Shown: piece after piece, positions 1-10,334 of the stretch
How the letters are laid out: each line of letters opens with the position of its first letter
Position numbering within the stretch: the first letter of the stretch is position 1
Source: Pseudocitrobacter corydidari
Lineage (GTDB): Bacteria; Pseudomonadota; Gammaproteobacteria; Enterobacterales; Enterobacteriaceae
Direction: 5' to 3'
NCBI RefSeq assembly: GCF_021172065.1
Contig: NZ_CP087880.1
Coordinates: 4,440,583-4,504,582 of the forward strand
Length of the DNA stretch: 64,000 nucleotides
Notes under the pieces: generated by a model
Database searches by the model: none
What the model saw: only the letters and a program-made list of their open reading frames with translations
What the model was told of the DNA's origin: nothing
Made by a program: the position numbers and the translations under genes

Positions 1-271
1 TATGTCTCTGCATGACCTGTGCAGCGGCATGAAGATGTTCCCGCAGGTGCTGGTCAACGTGCGCTTCACCGCGGGCAGCGGCGACCCGCTGGAAAACGAA
101 ACGGTGAAAGCGGTGACGGCTGAGGTGGAAGCCGCACTGGGCAACCGTGGCCGCGTGCTGCTGCGTAAATCTGGCACTGAACCTCTCATTCGCGTGATGG
201 TAGAGGGCGAAGATGAAGCACAGGTTACCGCTTTCGCTAATCGCATTGCGGATGCGGTGAAAGCGGTCTGA
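1..271 (+). CDS. glmM: Phosphoglucosamine mutase, C-terminal part (5' end outside window)
   Basis: GlmM converts glucosamine-6-phosphate to glucosamine-1-phosphate for peptidoglycan and LPS synthesis. About 89 C-terminal residues are visible. They contain the phosphate-binding loop of the last domain of alpha-D-phosphohexomutases ([12 protein letters not shown], near visible residues 55-66) and end with TGA at 269-271. The protein is cut by the window edge, so the catalytic serine cannot be checked. The neighbour secG is the one found after glmM in E. coli, which supports the call. Confidence 0.93.
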   Translation, partial: MSLHDLCSGMKMFPQVLVNVRFTAGSGDPLENETVKAVTAEVEAALGNRGRVLLRKSGTEPLIRVMVEGEDEAQVTAFANRIADAVKAV

Positions 272-292
272 TACTGGCGATAAGTGATTAAT

Positions 293-317
293 AAGGCGGC
301 GGTTGCCGCCTTTCTTT
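293..317 (+). terminator. Rho-independent terminator after glmM
   Basis: GGCGGC and GCCGCC arms with a short GTT-type loop are followed by a T-rich stretch (TTTCTTTT), 20 nt after the glmM stop. Confidence 0.75.
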
Positions 318-500
318 TAGGGAAAATAGGCTTTTTTGCTGTTTTTTTCCGCAGTTGATACAATGCGATAAAATTGCCCTTGCGAAGGTGATTCGCTTTG
401 GTTAGTATTCACACCCGCTTCAGTGGGAAACATTAAAAACGCCCACTTTAATTGGTCGAAGCAATTGGTATGCGGCAACTCCGCAAGGAACAGGTTGATT

Positions 501-830
501 ATGTACGAAGCTCTTTTAGTAGTTTTCCTTATTGTAGCGATTGGCCTCGTAGGTCTGATCATGCTGCAGCAAGGTAAAGGCGCTGATATGGGAGCCTCCT
601 TCGGAGCAGGCGCTTCCGGCACGCTGTTTGGTTCAAGTGGTTCTGGTAACTTCATGACCCGCATGACCGCAGTTCTGGCAACGTTGTTCTTCATTATCAG
701 TCTGGCGCTGGGTAACATTAACAGCAACAAGACCAATAAAGGAAGCGAGTGGGAAAATCTGAGTGCGCCGAAAACCGAGCAAACTCAGCCAGCTGCACCG
801 GCTCAGCCGACCAGCGATATCCCACACTAA
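501..830 (+). CDS. secG: Preprotein translocase subunit SecG
   Basis: SecG is the small inner-membrane subunit of the SecYEG channel and assists SecA-driven export. The 109-residue product has an N-terminal membrane helix (residues 2-22), a glycine/serine-rich loop with the GKGADMG and GASGTLFG motifs, a second helix (about 52-72), and a polar C-terminal tail rich in Pro, Ala and Gln. I chose ATG 501, preceded by AAGGAACAGG, over an in-frame ATG 78 nt upstream because it gives the family's MYEALL start and usual length of about 110 residues. It lies between glmM and leuU, as in E. coli. Confidence 0.96.
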   Translation: MYEALLVVFLIVAIGLVGLIMLQQGKGADMGASFGAGASGTLFGSSGSGNFMTRMTAVLATLFFIISLALGNINSNKTNKGSEWENLSAPKTEQTQPAAPAQPTSDIPH

Positions 831-843
831 GAGTAGTATCTGT

Positions 844-930
844 GCTGAGGTGGTGGAATTGGTAGACACGCTACCTTGAGGTGGTAGTGCCCTAACGGGC
901 TTGTGGGTTCGAGTCCCATCCTCAGTACCA
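844..930 (+). tRNA. leuU: tRNA-Leu (anticodon GAG)
   Basis: This 87-nt class II tRNA has a long variable arm (CCCTAACGGG). The anticodon loop TTGAGGT, closed by CTACC/GGTAG, gives anticodon GAG. The T loop is GTTCGAG and CCA is encoded. The acceptor stem begins GCTGAGG and pairs with CCTCAGT, ending in a G-T pair. It starts 13 nt after secG, the position of leuU in E. coli. Confidence 0.97.
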
Positions 931-942
931 ATATTCCGAAAG

Positions 943-970
943 AAAGACGCTGAAAAGCGTCTTTTTTTTC
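943..970 (+). terminator. Rho-independent terminator after leuU
   Basis: AAGACGCT and AGCGTCTT form a stem with a GAAA loop, followed by a run of eight T residues. Confidence 0.85.
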
Positions 971-978
971 GTCCGTAG

Positions 979-1370
979 TAAACACAGGCGCTGATAAGCG
1001 CAGTGCATCAGGCATTGTGCTCGCGGCAGAACAGCCGGATGGCGGCTTCGCCTTATCCGGCCTACAGATGCACCTGGCACTTATCACCGCACGCTTAGTA
1101 GGCCTGATAAGCGCAGCGCATCAGGCATTGTGCTCGCGGTAAAACCGCCGGATGGCGGCTTCGCCTTATCCGGCCTACAGATGCACCAGGCACTCATCAC
1201 CGCACACTTCGTAGGCCTGATAAGCGCAGCGCATCAGGCATTGTGCACGCGGTAAAACCGCCGGATGGCGGCTTCGCCTTATCCGGCCTACAGATGAATT
1301 AAACACCGAACGCTTCGTAGGCCTGATAAGCGCAGCGCCATCAGGCATTGTGCACGCACTACCAGCCTAC
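979..1370. repeat. REP/BIME array with 113-bp period
   Basis: About 390 bp hold alternating REP palindromes of two kinds: CCTGATAAGCGCAGCGCATCAGG units and GCCGGATGGCGGCTTCGCC...GGC units. The GCCGGAT start recurs at 1034, 1147 and 1260, exactly 113 nt apart, with spacer sequence also conserved. No gene is present. Such arrays are known in E. coli and relatives as sites that can bind gyrase, IHF or Pol I and stabilise mRNA 3' ends. Here it separates the convergent leuU and argG genes. Confidence 0.93.
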
Positions 1371-1396
1371 AAAAAAAGCCGCTTACGCGGCTTTTT
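1371..1396. terminator. Bidirectional-type terminator between BIME array and argG
   Basis: AAAAAAAGCCGC TTAC GCGGCTTTTT is symmetrical: each strand has a stem followed by a T run. It most likely ends argG transcription on the minus strand. Confidence 0.85.
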
Positions 1397-1418
1397 AGAT
1401 GCATCGACAGAGACGCAA

Positions 1419-2853
<1,435 letters not shown>

Positions 2854-2978
2854 CATCTTTTGCGCAATACCGGAAGTGCTTCGTGCGATTTTCAGTGAAA
2901 AATCCTTATCGCTTCGGCGTATCACTCATGACACATTACCGCCAGTGATACTGCTTGTCCGCTGCATAGAATGTGAGG

Positions 2979-3008
2979 TTGACAGGATGTTACTTACTTC
3001 CTTATACT
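2979..3008 (+). promoter_or_regulatory. Promoter of the metY-rimP-nusA-infB operon
   Basis: A perfect -35 TTGACA (2979-2984) and a -10 TATACT (3003-3008) are separated by 18 bp and point at metY. This matches a strong sigma-70 promoter and the known major promoter of the E. coli metY-nusA-infB operon. Confidence 0.8.
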
Positions 3009-3023
3009 ACAGGCCGATTTTAC

Positions 3024-3041
3024 GTCCCGTCCTCGGTACCA
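3024..3041 (+). repeat. tRNA-Leu 3'-end fragment in the metY leader
   Basis: GTCCCGTCCTCGGTACCA has the form of a tRNA 3' end (T-arm 3' side, acceptor strand, CCA). It matches 16 of 18 positions of leuU in this window (913-930). The rest of a tRNA is absent: upstream lies the metY promoter. It is a remnant or recombination scar, not a functional tRNA gene. Confidence 0.6.
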
Positions 3042-3099
3042 AATCCCAGCATTATTTGCATTTTTTACTCAAAACGCGTAAAATTTGCCACGTTTCAGG

Positions 3100-3176
<77 letters not shown>

Positions 3177-3298
3177 CTTTCCCTTAGAGTTCTTTTTCAA
3201 ATATACTGTGAAGACTTAGGCCTTCGTAGCTGGATTTGAAAAAAATTCTTTCGGAAGGTTCTCCAGGCCGCAGTTGCGGCTATAGGGTTCAGTTATCT

Positions 3299-3325
3299 AA
3301 AGCCCCGATTTATCGGGGTTTTTTG
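3299..3325 (+). terminator. First leader terminator between metY and rimP
   Basis: AGCCCCGATTTATCGGGGTTTTTT forms a GC-rich stem with a T run. In E. coli, terminators here let most transcripts stop after metY, and read-through is influenced by NusA; the same layout is visible here. Confidence 0.85.
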
Positions 3326-3346
3326 TTATCTGACTACAGAATAACT

Positions 3347-3366
3347 GGGCTTTACGCCCTTTTTTT
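3347..3366 (+). terminator. Second leader terminator before rimP
   Basis: GGGC TTTAC GCCC is followed by seven or more T residues and ends 18 nt before the rimP start codon. Confidence 0.75.
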
Positions 3367-3383
3367 ATGTCTTGGGGGTGGGT

Positions 3384-3836
3384 TTGTCCACATTAGAGCA
3401 AAAATTAACAGAGATGATTACGGCACCAGTTGAAGCCCTGGGCTACGAACTGGTCGGCATCGAATTTATTCGCGGTCGCACATCCACACTGCGCATCTAT
3501 ATTGATAGTGAAGATGGCATCAATGTTGATGATTGTGCTGATGTGAGCCACCAGGTAAGCGCGGTAATGGATGTAGAAGATCCGATTACTGTAGCTTACA
3601 ACCTGGAAGTTTCCTCTCCGGGCCTCGATCGTCCTATGTTCACCGCGGAACACTACACGCGTTTCCTGGGTGAAGAGGTGACGCTGGTCCTGCGCATGGC
3701 GGTTCAGAACCGTCGTAAATGGCAGGGCATTATCAAAGCGGTAGACGGTGAAATGATCACTGTGACAGTCGAAGGCAAAGATGAAGTGTTCGCGCTGAGT
3801 AACATCCAGAAGGCGAACCTGGTTCCCCACTTTTAA
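3384..3836 (+). CDS. rimP: Ribosome maturation factor RimP
   Basis: RimP binds the 30S subunit and is needed for its maturation. The product is 150 residues, equal to E. coli RimP, beginning with the family's [11 protein letters not shown] sequence and ending LVPHF. The start is TTG 3384, with GGGGGTG at 3375-3381 as ribosome binding site; GTG 3378 and TTG 3372 in the same frame are alternatives that crowd the binding site. It is the first protein gene of the operon, 27 nt before nusA. The rare start codon probably limits its expression. Confidence 0.93.
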   Translation: MSTLEQKLTEMITAPVEALGYELVGIEFIRGRTSTLRIYIDSEDGINVDDCADVSHQVSAVMDVEDPITVAYNLEVSSPGLDRPMFTAEHYTRFLGEEVTLVLRMAVQNRRKWQGIIKAVDGEMITVTVEGKDEVFALSNIQKANLVPHF

Positions 3837-3863
3837 CAGTCTGGATTGAGGTGAAAGGCCCCG

Positions 3864-5351
3864 ATGAACAAAGAAATTTTGGCTGTTGTTGAAGCCGTCT
3901 CCAATGAGAAAGCGCTGCCGCGTGAGAAGATTTTCGAAGCGCTGGAAAGCGCGCTGGCAACGGCTACTAAGAAAAAATACGAGCAAGAAATTGACGTTCG
4001 CGTAGAAATTGATCGTAAGAGCGGCGATTTCGACACATTCCGTCGTTGGGTGATCGTTGAAGAGGTCACGCAGCCGACTAAAGAAATTACCCTGGAAGCA
4101 GCACGCTACGAAGACGAAAGCCTGAATGTGGGTGACTATGTTGAAGACCAGATCGAATCTGTGACCTTCGACCGTATCACCACGCAAACGGCGAAACAGG
4201 TTATCGTCCAGAAAGTTCGTGAAGCTGAACGCGCAATGGTCGTTGATCAGTTCCGCGAGCACGAAGGTGAAATCATCACCGGCGTGGTGAAGAAAGTGAA
4301 CCGTGACAACATCTCTTTGGATCTCGGCAACAATGCTGAAGCCGTTATCCTGCGTGAAGATATGCTGCCGCGTGAAAACTTCCGTCCAGGCGACCGTATC
4401 CGTGGTGTACTTTATTCCGTACGTCCGGAAGCGCGTGGCGCACAGCTGTTCGTCACTCGCTCCAAGCCGGAAATGCTGATCGAACTGTTCCGCATTGAAG
4501 TGCCAGAAATTGGCGAAGAAGTTATTGAAATCAAAGCAGCCGCTCGCGATCCAGGTTCTCGTGCGAAAATCGCCGTGAAAACCAACGATAAGCGTATCGA
4601 TCCGGTGGGTGCTTGCGTGGGTATGCGCGGTGCGCGTGTTCAGGCCGTTTCGACGGAGCTGGGCGGCGAGCGTATCGACATCGTTCTGTGGGACGATAAC
4701 CCGGCGCAGTTCGTGATCAACGCAATGGCGCCGGCGGATGTCGCGTCTATCGTGGTCGACGAAGATAAACACACTATGGATATCGCTGTTGAAGCGGGCA
4801 ACCTGGCGCAGGCGATTGGCCGTAACGGTCAGAACGTACGTCTTGCCTCGCAGCTGAGCGGCTGGGAACTCAACGTGATGACCGTTGATGACCTGCAGGC
4901 GAAGCATCAGGCTGAAGCGCACGCGGCGATCGATACCTTCACCAAATATCTCGATATTGATGAAGATTTCGCGACAGTGCTGGTTGAAGAAGGCTTCTCC
5001 ACGCTGGAAGAACTGGCCTACGTGCCAATGAAAGAACTGCTGGAAATCGACGGTCTTGATGAAGACACCGTTGAGGCACTGCGCGAACGTGCTAAAAACG
5101 CACTGACCACTCTGGCACTGGCCCAGGAAGAAAGCCTCGGTGATAACAAACCGGCTGACGATCTGCTCAACCTTGAAGGGCTGGATCGCGCAATGGCATT
5201 CAAACTGGCAGCTCGTGGTGTTTGTACGCTGGAAGATCTCGCTGAACAAGGCGTTGATGACCTGGCTGATATCGAAGGTTTAACTGACGAGAAAGCCGGC
5301 GAGCTCATCATGGCCGCCCGTAATATTTGCTGGTTCGGCGACGAAGCGTAA
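3864..5351 (+). CDS. nusA: Transcription termination/antitermination factor NusA
   Basis: NusA binds RNA polymerase and nascent RNA and modulates pausing, termination and antitermination. At 495 residues it matches E. coli. Domain order: N-terminal polymerase-binding domain (about 1-125), S1 domain (about 135-200), KH1 and KH2 (about 200-345), and two acidic repeats in the last 130 residues. The KH GxxG loop GMRG is at residues 253-256, and a second, GRNGQN, follows about 65 residues later. RBS AGGTG lies before ATG 3864. It sits between rimP and infB. Confidence 0.97.
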   Translation: MNKEILAVVEAVSNEKALPREKIFEALESALATATKKKYEQEIDVRVEIDRKSGDFDTFRRWVIVEEVTQPTKEITLEAARYEDESLNVGDYVEDQIESVTFDRITTQTAKQVIVQKVREAERAMVVDQFREHEGEIITGVVKKVNRDNISLDLGNNAEAVILREDMLPRENFRPGDRIRGVLYSVRPEARGAQLFVTRSKPEMLIELFRIEVPEIGEEVIEIKAAARDPGSRAKIAVKTNDKRIDPVGACVGMRGARVQAVSTELGGERIDIVLWDDNPAQFVINAMAPADVASIVVDEDKHTMDIAVEAGNLAQAIGRNGQNVRLASQLSGWELNVMTVDDLQAKHQAEAHAAIDTFTKYLDIDEDFATVLVEEGFSTLEELAYVPMKELLEIDGLDEDTVEALRERAKNALTTLALAQEESLGDNKPADDLLNLEGLDRAMAFKLAARGVCTLEDLAEQGVDDLADIEGLTDEKAGELIMAARNICWFGDEA

Positions 5352-5375
5352 TAAACTGTAGCAGGAAGGAACAGC

Positions 5376-8063
5376 ATGACAGATGTAACCGTAAAAACGC
5401 TGGCCGCAGAGATACAGACCTCGGTGGATCGCCTGGTACAGCAATTTGCTGACGCTGGTATCCCGAAGTCTGCTGATGACTCTGTGTCCGCACAAGAGAA
5501 ACAAACTTTACTGGCGCACCTGAACCGTGAAAACGGTTCTGCGCCGGACAAATTGACCCTGCAGCGCAAAACGCGCAGCACGCTCAATATCCCAGGTACC
5601 GGCGGTAAAAGTAAGTCGGTGCAAATTGAAGTCCGCAAGACACGCACCTTTGTGAAACGCGATCCGCAAGAGGCTGAACGCCTGGCCGCGGAAGAGCAGG
5701 CGCAGCGTGAAGCGGAAGAGCAAGCCCGTCGTGAAGCTGAAGAAGCAGCGAAGCGCGAGGCGCAACAGAAAGCTGAACGTGAGGCCGCGGAACAAGCGAA
5801 ACGTGAAGCCGCTGATAAAGCGAAACGTGAAGCTGCGGAAAAAGACAAAGTGAGCAATCAACAAGACGATATGACTAAAACTGCCCAGGCTGAGAAAGCC
5901 CGCCGTGAAAGTGAAGCTGCTGAGCTGAAGCGTAAAGCGGAAGAAGAAGCACGCCGCAAGCTTGAAGAAGAAGCGCGCCGCGTAGCGGAAGAAGCCCGCC
6001 GCATGGCAGAAGAAAACGAGAAAAATGGCGTGAATAACGCTGAGCCGACTGAAGACACCAGCGACTATCACGTCACCACTTCTCAGCATGCTCGCCAGGC
6101 TGAAGATGAAAACGACCGTGAAGTTGAAGGTGGTCGTGGCCGTGGTCGCAACGCGAAAGCGGCGCGTCCGGCGAAAAAAGGCAACAAACACGCTGAATCA
6201 AAAGCTGACCGTGAAGAAGCGCGTGCTGCGGTTCGTGGCGGTAAAGGCGGCAAACAGCGTAAAGGTTCTTCTCTGCAGCAGGGCTTCCAGAAGCCAGCGC
6301 AGGCTGTTAACCGTGACGTTGTGATCGGCGAAACCATCACCGTTGGCGATCTGGCTAACAAAATGGCCGTTAAAGGTTCTCAGGTCATCAAAGCGATGAT
6401 GAAACTGGGCGCCATGGCGACCATCAACCAGGTCATCGACCAGGAAACCGCACAGCTGGTTGCCGAAGAGATGGGCCACAAAGTTATCCTGCGTCGTGAA
6501 AACGAGCTGGAAGAAGCGGTAATGAGCGACCGTGACACGGGTGCTGCGGCTGAACCGCGCGCGCCGGTCGTGACCATCATGGGTCACGTTGACCACGGTA
6601 AAACCTCTCTGCTGGACTACATTCGTTCTACGAAAGTGGCCTCTGGCGAAGCGGGCGGCATTACTCAGCACATCGGTGCATACCACGTTGAAACTGACAA
6701 CGGTATGATCACCTTCCTGGATACCCCAGGCCACGCCGCGTTTACCTCTATGCGTGCTCGTGGTGCGCAGGCAACGGATATCGTTGTTCTGGTTGTCGCA
6801 GCAGACGACGGCGTGATGCCGCAGACCATCGAAGCTATCCAGCACGCGAAAGCGGCGCAGGTTCCGCTGGTTGTTGCGGTGAACAAAATCGATAAGCCAG
6901 AAGCTGACCTCGATCGCGTTAAGAACGAACTCTCCCAGTACGGCGTTATGCCGGAAGAGTGGGGCGGTGAAGCACAGTTCATCCCAGTTTCTGCGAAAGC
7001 GGGTACCGGTATTGATGACCTGCTGAACGCCATCCTGCTGCAGGCGGAAGTTCTGGAGCTGAAAGCGGTTCGTAAAGGTATGGCGAGCGGCGCGGTTATC
7101 GAATCCTTCCTGGATAAAGGTCGTGGTCCGGTTGCTACCGTTCTGGTACGCGAAGGTACTCTGCACAAGGGCGACATCGTTCTGTGTGGCTTCGAATATG
7201 GCCGTGTTCGTGCGATGCGTAACGAACTGGGTCAGGAAGTGCTGGAAGCAGGTCCGTCCATTCCGGTGGAAATCCTCGGTCTGTCCGGTGTTCCGGCTGC
7301 TGGTGATGAAGTGACCGTTGTGCGTGACGAGAAGAAAGCGCGTGAAGTTGCACTGTATCGTCAGGGTAAATTCCGTGAAGTTAAACTGGCTCGTCAGCAG
7401 AAATCTAAACTGGAGAACATGTTCGCCAACATGACCGAAGGCGAAGTTCACGAAGTGAACGTCGTACTGAAGGCTGACGTACAGGGTTCTGTAGAAGCGA
7501 TTTCCGATTCCTTGCTGAAACTGTCTACCGACGAAGTGAAAGTGAAGATCATCGGTTCTGGCGTAGGTGGTATTACCGAAACCGACGCTACGCTTGCTGC
7601 GGCTTCCAACGCCATCCTGGTTGGCTTCAACGTCCGTGCTGATGCCTCTGCGCGTCGCGTGATCGAAGCGGAAAGCCTGGATCTGCGTTACTACTCCGTC
7701 ATCTATAACCTGATCGACGAAGTGAAAGCGGCGATGAGCGGCATGCTGTCTCCGGAACTGAAACAGCAGATCATCGGTCTGGCTGAAGTGCGTGACGTGT
7801 TCAAATCACCGAAATTCGGTGCGATCGCGGGCTGTATGGTTACCGAAGGTATCATCAAACGTCACAACCCAATCCGCGTTCTGCGCGACAACGTGGTTAT
7901 CTATGAAGGCGAGCTGGAATCCCTGCGCCGCTTCAAAGATGACGTTAACGAAGTCCGTAACGGCATGGAATGTGGTATCGGCGTGAAGAACTACAACGAC
8001 GTTCGCGTTGGCGATATGATCGAAGTGTTCGAGATCATCGAAATTCAGCGTACCATCGCATAA
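5376..8063 (+). CDS. infB: Translation initiation factor IF-2
   Basis: IF-2 is the GTPase that brings fMet-tRNA to the 30S subunit and promotes subunit joining. The 895 residues compare with 890 in E. coli. The N-terminal region holds a long Ala/Glu/Arg helix (about 100-215) and a Gly/Lys/Arg-rich stretch. G-domain motifs: GHVDHGKT 403-410, DTPGH 449-453, NKID 503-506; domains II, III and IV follow. RBS CAGGAAGG precedes ATG 5376. It is followed by a REP element and a terminator before rbfA. Confidence 0.97.
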   Translation: MTDVTVKTLAAEIQTSVDRLVQQFADAGIPKSADDSVSAQEKQTLLAHLNRENGSAPDKLTLQRKTRSTLNIPGTGGKSKSVQIEVRKTRTFVKRDPQEAERLAAEEQAQREAEEQARREAEEAAKREAQQKAEREAAEQAKREAADKAKREAAEKDKVSNQQDDMTKTAQAEKARRESEAAELKRKAEEEARRKLEEEARRVAEEARRMAEENEKNGVNNAEPTEDTSDYHVTTSQHARQAEDENDREVEGGRGRGRNAKAARPAKKGNKHAESKADREEARAAVRGGKGGKQRKGSSLQQGFQKPAQAVNRDVVIGETITVGDLANKMAVKGSQVIKAMMKLGAMATINQVIDQETAQLVAEEMGHKVILRRENELEEAVMSDRDTGAAAEPRAPVVTIMGHVDHGKTSLLDYIRSTKVASGEAGGITQHIGAYHVETDNGMITFLDTPGHAAFTSMRARGAQATDIVVLVVAADDGVMPQTIEAIQHAKAAQVPLVVAVNKIDKPEADLDRVKNELSQYGVMPEEWGGEAQFIPVSAKAGTGIDDLLNAILLQAEVLELKAVRKGMASGAVIESFLDKGRGPVATVLVREGTLHKGDIVLCGFEYGRVRAMRNELGQEVLEAGPSIPVEILGLSGVPAAGDEVTVVRDEKKAREVALYRQGKFREVKLARQQKSKLENMFANMTEGEVHEVNVVLKADVQGSVEAISDSLLKLSTDEVKVKIIGSGVGGITETDATLAAASNAILVGFNVRADASARRVIEAESLDLRYYSVIYNLIDEVKAAMSGMLSPELKQQIIGLAEVRDVFKSPKFGAIAGCMVTEGIIKRHNPIRVLRDNVVIYEGELESLRRFKDDVNEVRNGMECGIGVKNYNDVRVGDMIEVFEIIEIQRTIA
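5850..5873 (+). promoter_or_regulatory. Internal translation starts of infB (IF2-2, IF2-3)
   Basis: A GTG codon (residue 159, 5850) and an ATG (residue 166, 5871) correspond to the internal in-frame starts that give the shorter IF-2 forms in E. coli (residues 158 and 165 there). The purine-rich AAGCTGCGGAAAAAGA before the GTG could serve as binding site. That they are used here is inferred from conservation. Confidence 0.6.
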
Positions 8064-8072
8064 TCTTCGTAA

Positions 8073-8172
8073 TGCCCGGTGGCACTTCGTTTACCGGGCC
8101 TGGATGATTATTGTAAGCCGGGTTGTAGGCCTGATAAGCGTAGCGCCATCAGGCTTAGAAGCGCCACCCGGC
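8073..8172. repeat. REP/BIME element between infB and rbfA
   Basis: Three palindromic units lie in about 100 bp: CCCGGTGGC...GGGCC, GTAGGCCTGATAAGCGTAGCGCCATCAGGC and a terminal GCGCCACCCGGC. No coding potential is seen. Confidence 0.85.
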
Positions 8173-8181
8173 ATGAATTTT

Positions 8182-8206
8182 AAAAGGGGCTTTTGGCCCC
8201 TTTTTT
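8182..8206 (+). terminator. Terminator-like hairpin upstream of rbfA
   Basis: AAAAGGGGC TTTT GGCCCCTTTTTT is a strong stem with a T run, 16 nt before rbfA. It would partly separate rbfA-truB from infB. Confidence 0.8.
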
Positions 8207-8222
8207 GTCTGGAGAATTTATT

Positions 8223-8624
8223 ATGGCGAAAGAATTTGGTCGCCCGCAGCGCGTGGGCCAGGAGATGCAAAAAGAGATCGCACTCATCCTGCAGCGCGAA
8301 ATTAAAGACCCGCGTCTGGGCATGATGACCACCGTTTCCGGCGTGGAAATGTCTCGTGACCTGGCCTATGCCAAAGTGTTCGTTACCTTCCTGAACGACA
8401 AAGATGAAGCTGCCGTAAAAGCAGGCATCAAAGCGCTGCAGGAAGCATCCGGTTTCATCCGCTCGCTGCTGGGTAAAGCTATGCGCCTGCGTATCGTGCC
8501 GGAACTGACCTTCTTCTACGACAACTCATTAGTAGAAGGTATGCGTATGTCCAACCTGGTGACTAACGTGGTGAAACATGACGAAGAACGTCGTGTGAAC
8601 CCGGACGACAGCAAGGAGGACTGA
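8223..8624 (+). CDS. rbfA: 30S ribosome-binding factor A
   Basis: RbfA binds free 30S subunits, aids processing of the 16S rRNA 5' end and is important in the cold. At 133 residues it has the E. coli length and the KH-like fold signature (EIKDPRLGM near residues 24-32). The start is ATG 8223 ([12 protein letters not shown]) with GGAGAATTTATT before it; an in-frame ATG 30 nt upstream lies inside the terminator hairpin. Its TGA overlaps the truB ATG by one base (TGATG), so the two are translationally coupled. Confidence 0.96.
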   Translation: MAKEFGRPQRVGQEMQKEIALILQREIKDPRLGMMTTVSGVEMSRDLAYAKVFVTFLNDKDEAAVKAGIKALQEASGFIRSLLGKAMRLRIVPELTFFYDNSLVEGMRMSNLVTNVVKHDEERRVNPDDSKED

Positions 8625-9568
8625 TGAGTCGTCCTCGTCGTCGCGGTCGTGATATCCACGGCGTATTGTTGCTGGATAAACCACAAGGTGCATCCAGCAA
8701 TGATGTGCTGCAAAAAGTAAAACGTCTCTATAACGCGAACCGCGCCGGGCATACCGGGGCGCTGGATCCGCTGGCGACCGGCATGCTGCCGATTTGCCTT
8801 GGGGAAGCCACCAAGTTTTCCCAGTATCTGCTGGATTCCGATAAGCGTTATCGCGTCATCGCACGATTGGGCCAACGTACCGATACGTCCGATGCCGACG
8901 GTCAGATTGTTGAAGAGCGCCCGGTGACCTTCACCGATGCGCAGCTGGCTGAAGCGCTGGAGAGTTTTCGTGGCGACACCCAGCAGGTGCCGTCCATGTA
9001 TTCGGCGCTGAAGTATCAGGGCAAAAAGCTCTACGAATATGCCCGCCAGGGCATTGAAGTTCCGCGTGAAGCGCGCCCGATTACCGTGTATGAACTGCTG
9101 TTTATTCGCCACGAAGGCAATGAACTGGAGCTGGAAATACACTGTTCGAAAGGCACCTACATTCGCACCATCATTGATGACCTGGGCGAAAAGCTCGGCT
9201 GCGGCGCGCACGTCATTTTCCTGCGTCGTCTGGCGGTGAGTAAATATCCGGTTGAGCGGATGGTGACCCTGGAACAGTTGCGTGAGTATGTGGAGCAGGC
9301 TGAACAGCAGGGTATTCCTGCCGCCCAACTGCTGGACCCGCTGCTGATGCCGATGGATAGTCCAGCTTCGGACTTCCCAGTCGTCAATATTCCATCCGTC
9401 GTGGCGGCGTACTTTAAGAACGGTCAGCCGGTGCGTGCCTCTCAGGCGCCAGGTAGCGGATTAGTCCGCGTCACCGAGGGCGACGACGCGAAATTTATCG
9501 GCATGGCTGAAATTGACGATGAAGGCCGCGTTGCACCGCGTCGCCTGGTGGTGGAATACCCCGAGTGA
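8624..9568 (+). CDS. truB: tRNA pseudouridine(55) synthase
   Basis: TruB makes the near-universal pseudouridine 55 in the T loop of tRNAs and also acts as a tRNA chaperone. The 314 residues match the family. Catalytic Asp48 lies in GALDPLATG, the KLYEYARQG motif is present, and the C-terminal PUA domain covers about residues 250-314. RBS AAGGAGG lies in the end of rbfA, with a one-base overlap. Confidence 0.96.
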   Translation: MSRPRRRGRDIHGVLLLDKPQGASSNDVLQKVKRLYNANRAGHTGALDPLATGMLPICLGEATKFSQYLLDSDKRYRVIARLGQRTDTSDADGQIVEERPVTFTDAQLAEALESFRGDTQQVPSMYSALKYQGKKLYEYARQGIEVPREARPITVYELLFIRHEGNELELEIHCSKGTYIRTIIDDLGEKLGCGAHVIFLRRLAVSKYPVERMVTLEQLREYVEQAEQQGIPAAQLLDPLLMPMDSPASDFPVVNIPSVVAAYFKNGQPVRASQAPGSGLVRVTEGDDAKFIGMAEIDDEGRVAPRRLVVEYPE

Positions 9569-9582
9569 GGCAATTGCCTCTC

Positions 9583-9611
9583 TTGCGATAACAGGCCGCT
9601 ACGAGTAGAAT
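9583..9611 (+). promoter_or_regulatory. rpsO promoter
   Basis: TTGCGA (9583-9588) and TAGAAT (9606-9611) are separated by 17 bp. Just upstream, the palindrome GAGGCAATTGCCTC (9567-9580) overlaps the truB end and could act as a weak terminator. Confidence 0.65.
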
Positions 9612-9644
9612 GTTGCGGCTTAACGCCTGCGTAATTGTTTAACA

Positions 9645-9988
<344 letters not shown>

Positions 9989-10005
9989 TTCTGGCGAGTT
10001 TCAGA

Positions 10006-10032
10006 AAGAGGGGCCTTTATGGCCCCTTTTTT
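10006..10032. terminator. Terminator between rpsO and pnp
   Basis: GAGGGGCC TTTAT GGCCCCTTTTTT stops most rpsO transcripts. The minus strand also carries AAAGGGGCC...GGCCCCTCTTT and so could end an antisense RNA. Confidence 0.85.
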
Positions 10033-10190
10033 CCACCAGATGTCAGCTAGTTAAGAGAAAATGTACCCGAAATAAATAGCGCTTTAGCGAAAGTATCGGT
10101 GCCACGTAAATGAATTTACAACGCACTTTGCTAACGCAGCGGTATTTTGAAAGATAACGGGTATAATGTATTGTTGTTGTACATGTTCTT
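10030..10190 (-). ncRNA. sraG: Possible SraG small RNA, antisense side of the rpsO-pnp gap
   Basis: In E. coli a small RNA, SraG, is encoded in the rpsO-pnp intergenic region opposite to pnp. The equivalent 270-nt gap is here and has no protein gene. A minus-strand transcript could end at the symmetrical hairpin at 10006-10032. The limits are guesses; the call rests on position, not on a checked alignment. Confidence 0.35.
10162..10167 (+). promoter_or_regulatory. -10 element of the pnp promoter
   Basis: There is a perfect TATAAT at 10162-10167, about 170 nt upstream of pnp. A -35 with good spacing is not obvious. E. coli pnp likewise has its own promoter in this gap in addition to read-through from rpsO. 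Confidence 0.5.
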
Positions 10191-10192
10191 CA

Positions 10193-10268
10193 TTGCAGAG
10201 GTTCGCGCGGCTAATGAGAGGCTTCACCCATGAAGGGTTAGGGTTGTCATTAGTCGCGAGGATGCAAC
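10193..10268 (+). promoter_or_regulatory. RNase III-type stem-loop in pnp leader
   Basis: GGCTAATGA (10209-10217) pairs with TCATTAGTC near 10248-10256, flanked by CGCG arms and by TTGCA/TGCAA. The result is a long double-stranded hairpin. In E. coli the matching leader is cut by RNase III, after which PNPase destroys the leader duplex and represses its own mRNA. Confidence 0.7.
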
Positions 10269-10334
10269 GAAGTTCGAGTTCCTATGTCGGCACGCCTGAA
10301 GGTGTGCTGCCACTTATTAAGAAAGGATAGAATT

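Noticed and set aside
979-1370. Possible CRISPR array in the region of regular repeats
   Set aside because: The spacers are conserved rather than unique and the repeats are REP palindromes; the 113-bp period and sequence are those of a BIME.
3405-5249. Very long open frame (614 codons) on the minus strand opposite rimP-nusA
   Set aside because: It is the antisense shadow of rimP and nusA: compositionally biased, no ribosome binding site, no recognisable domains.
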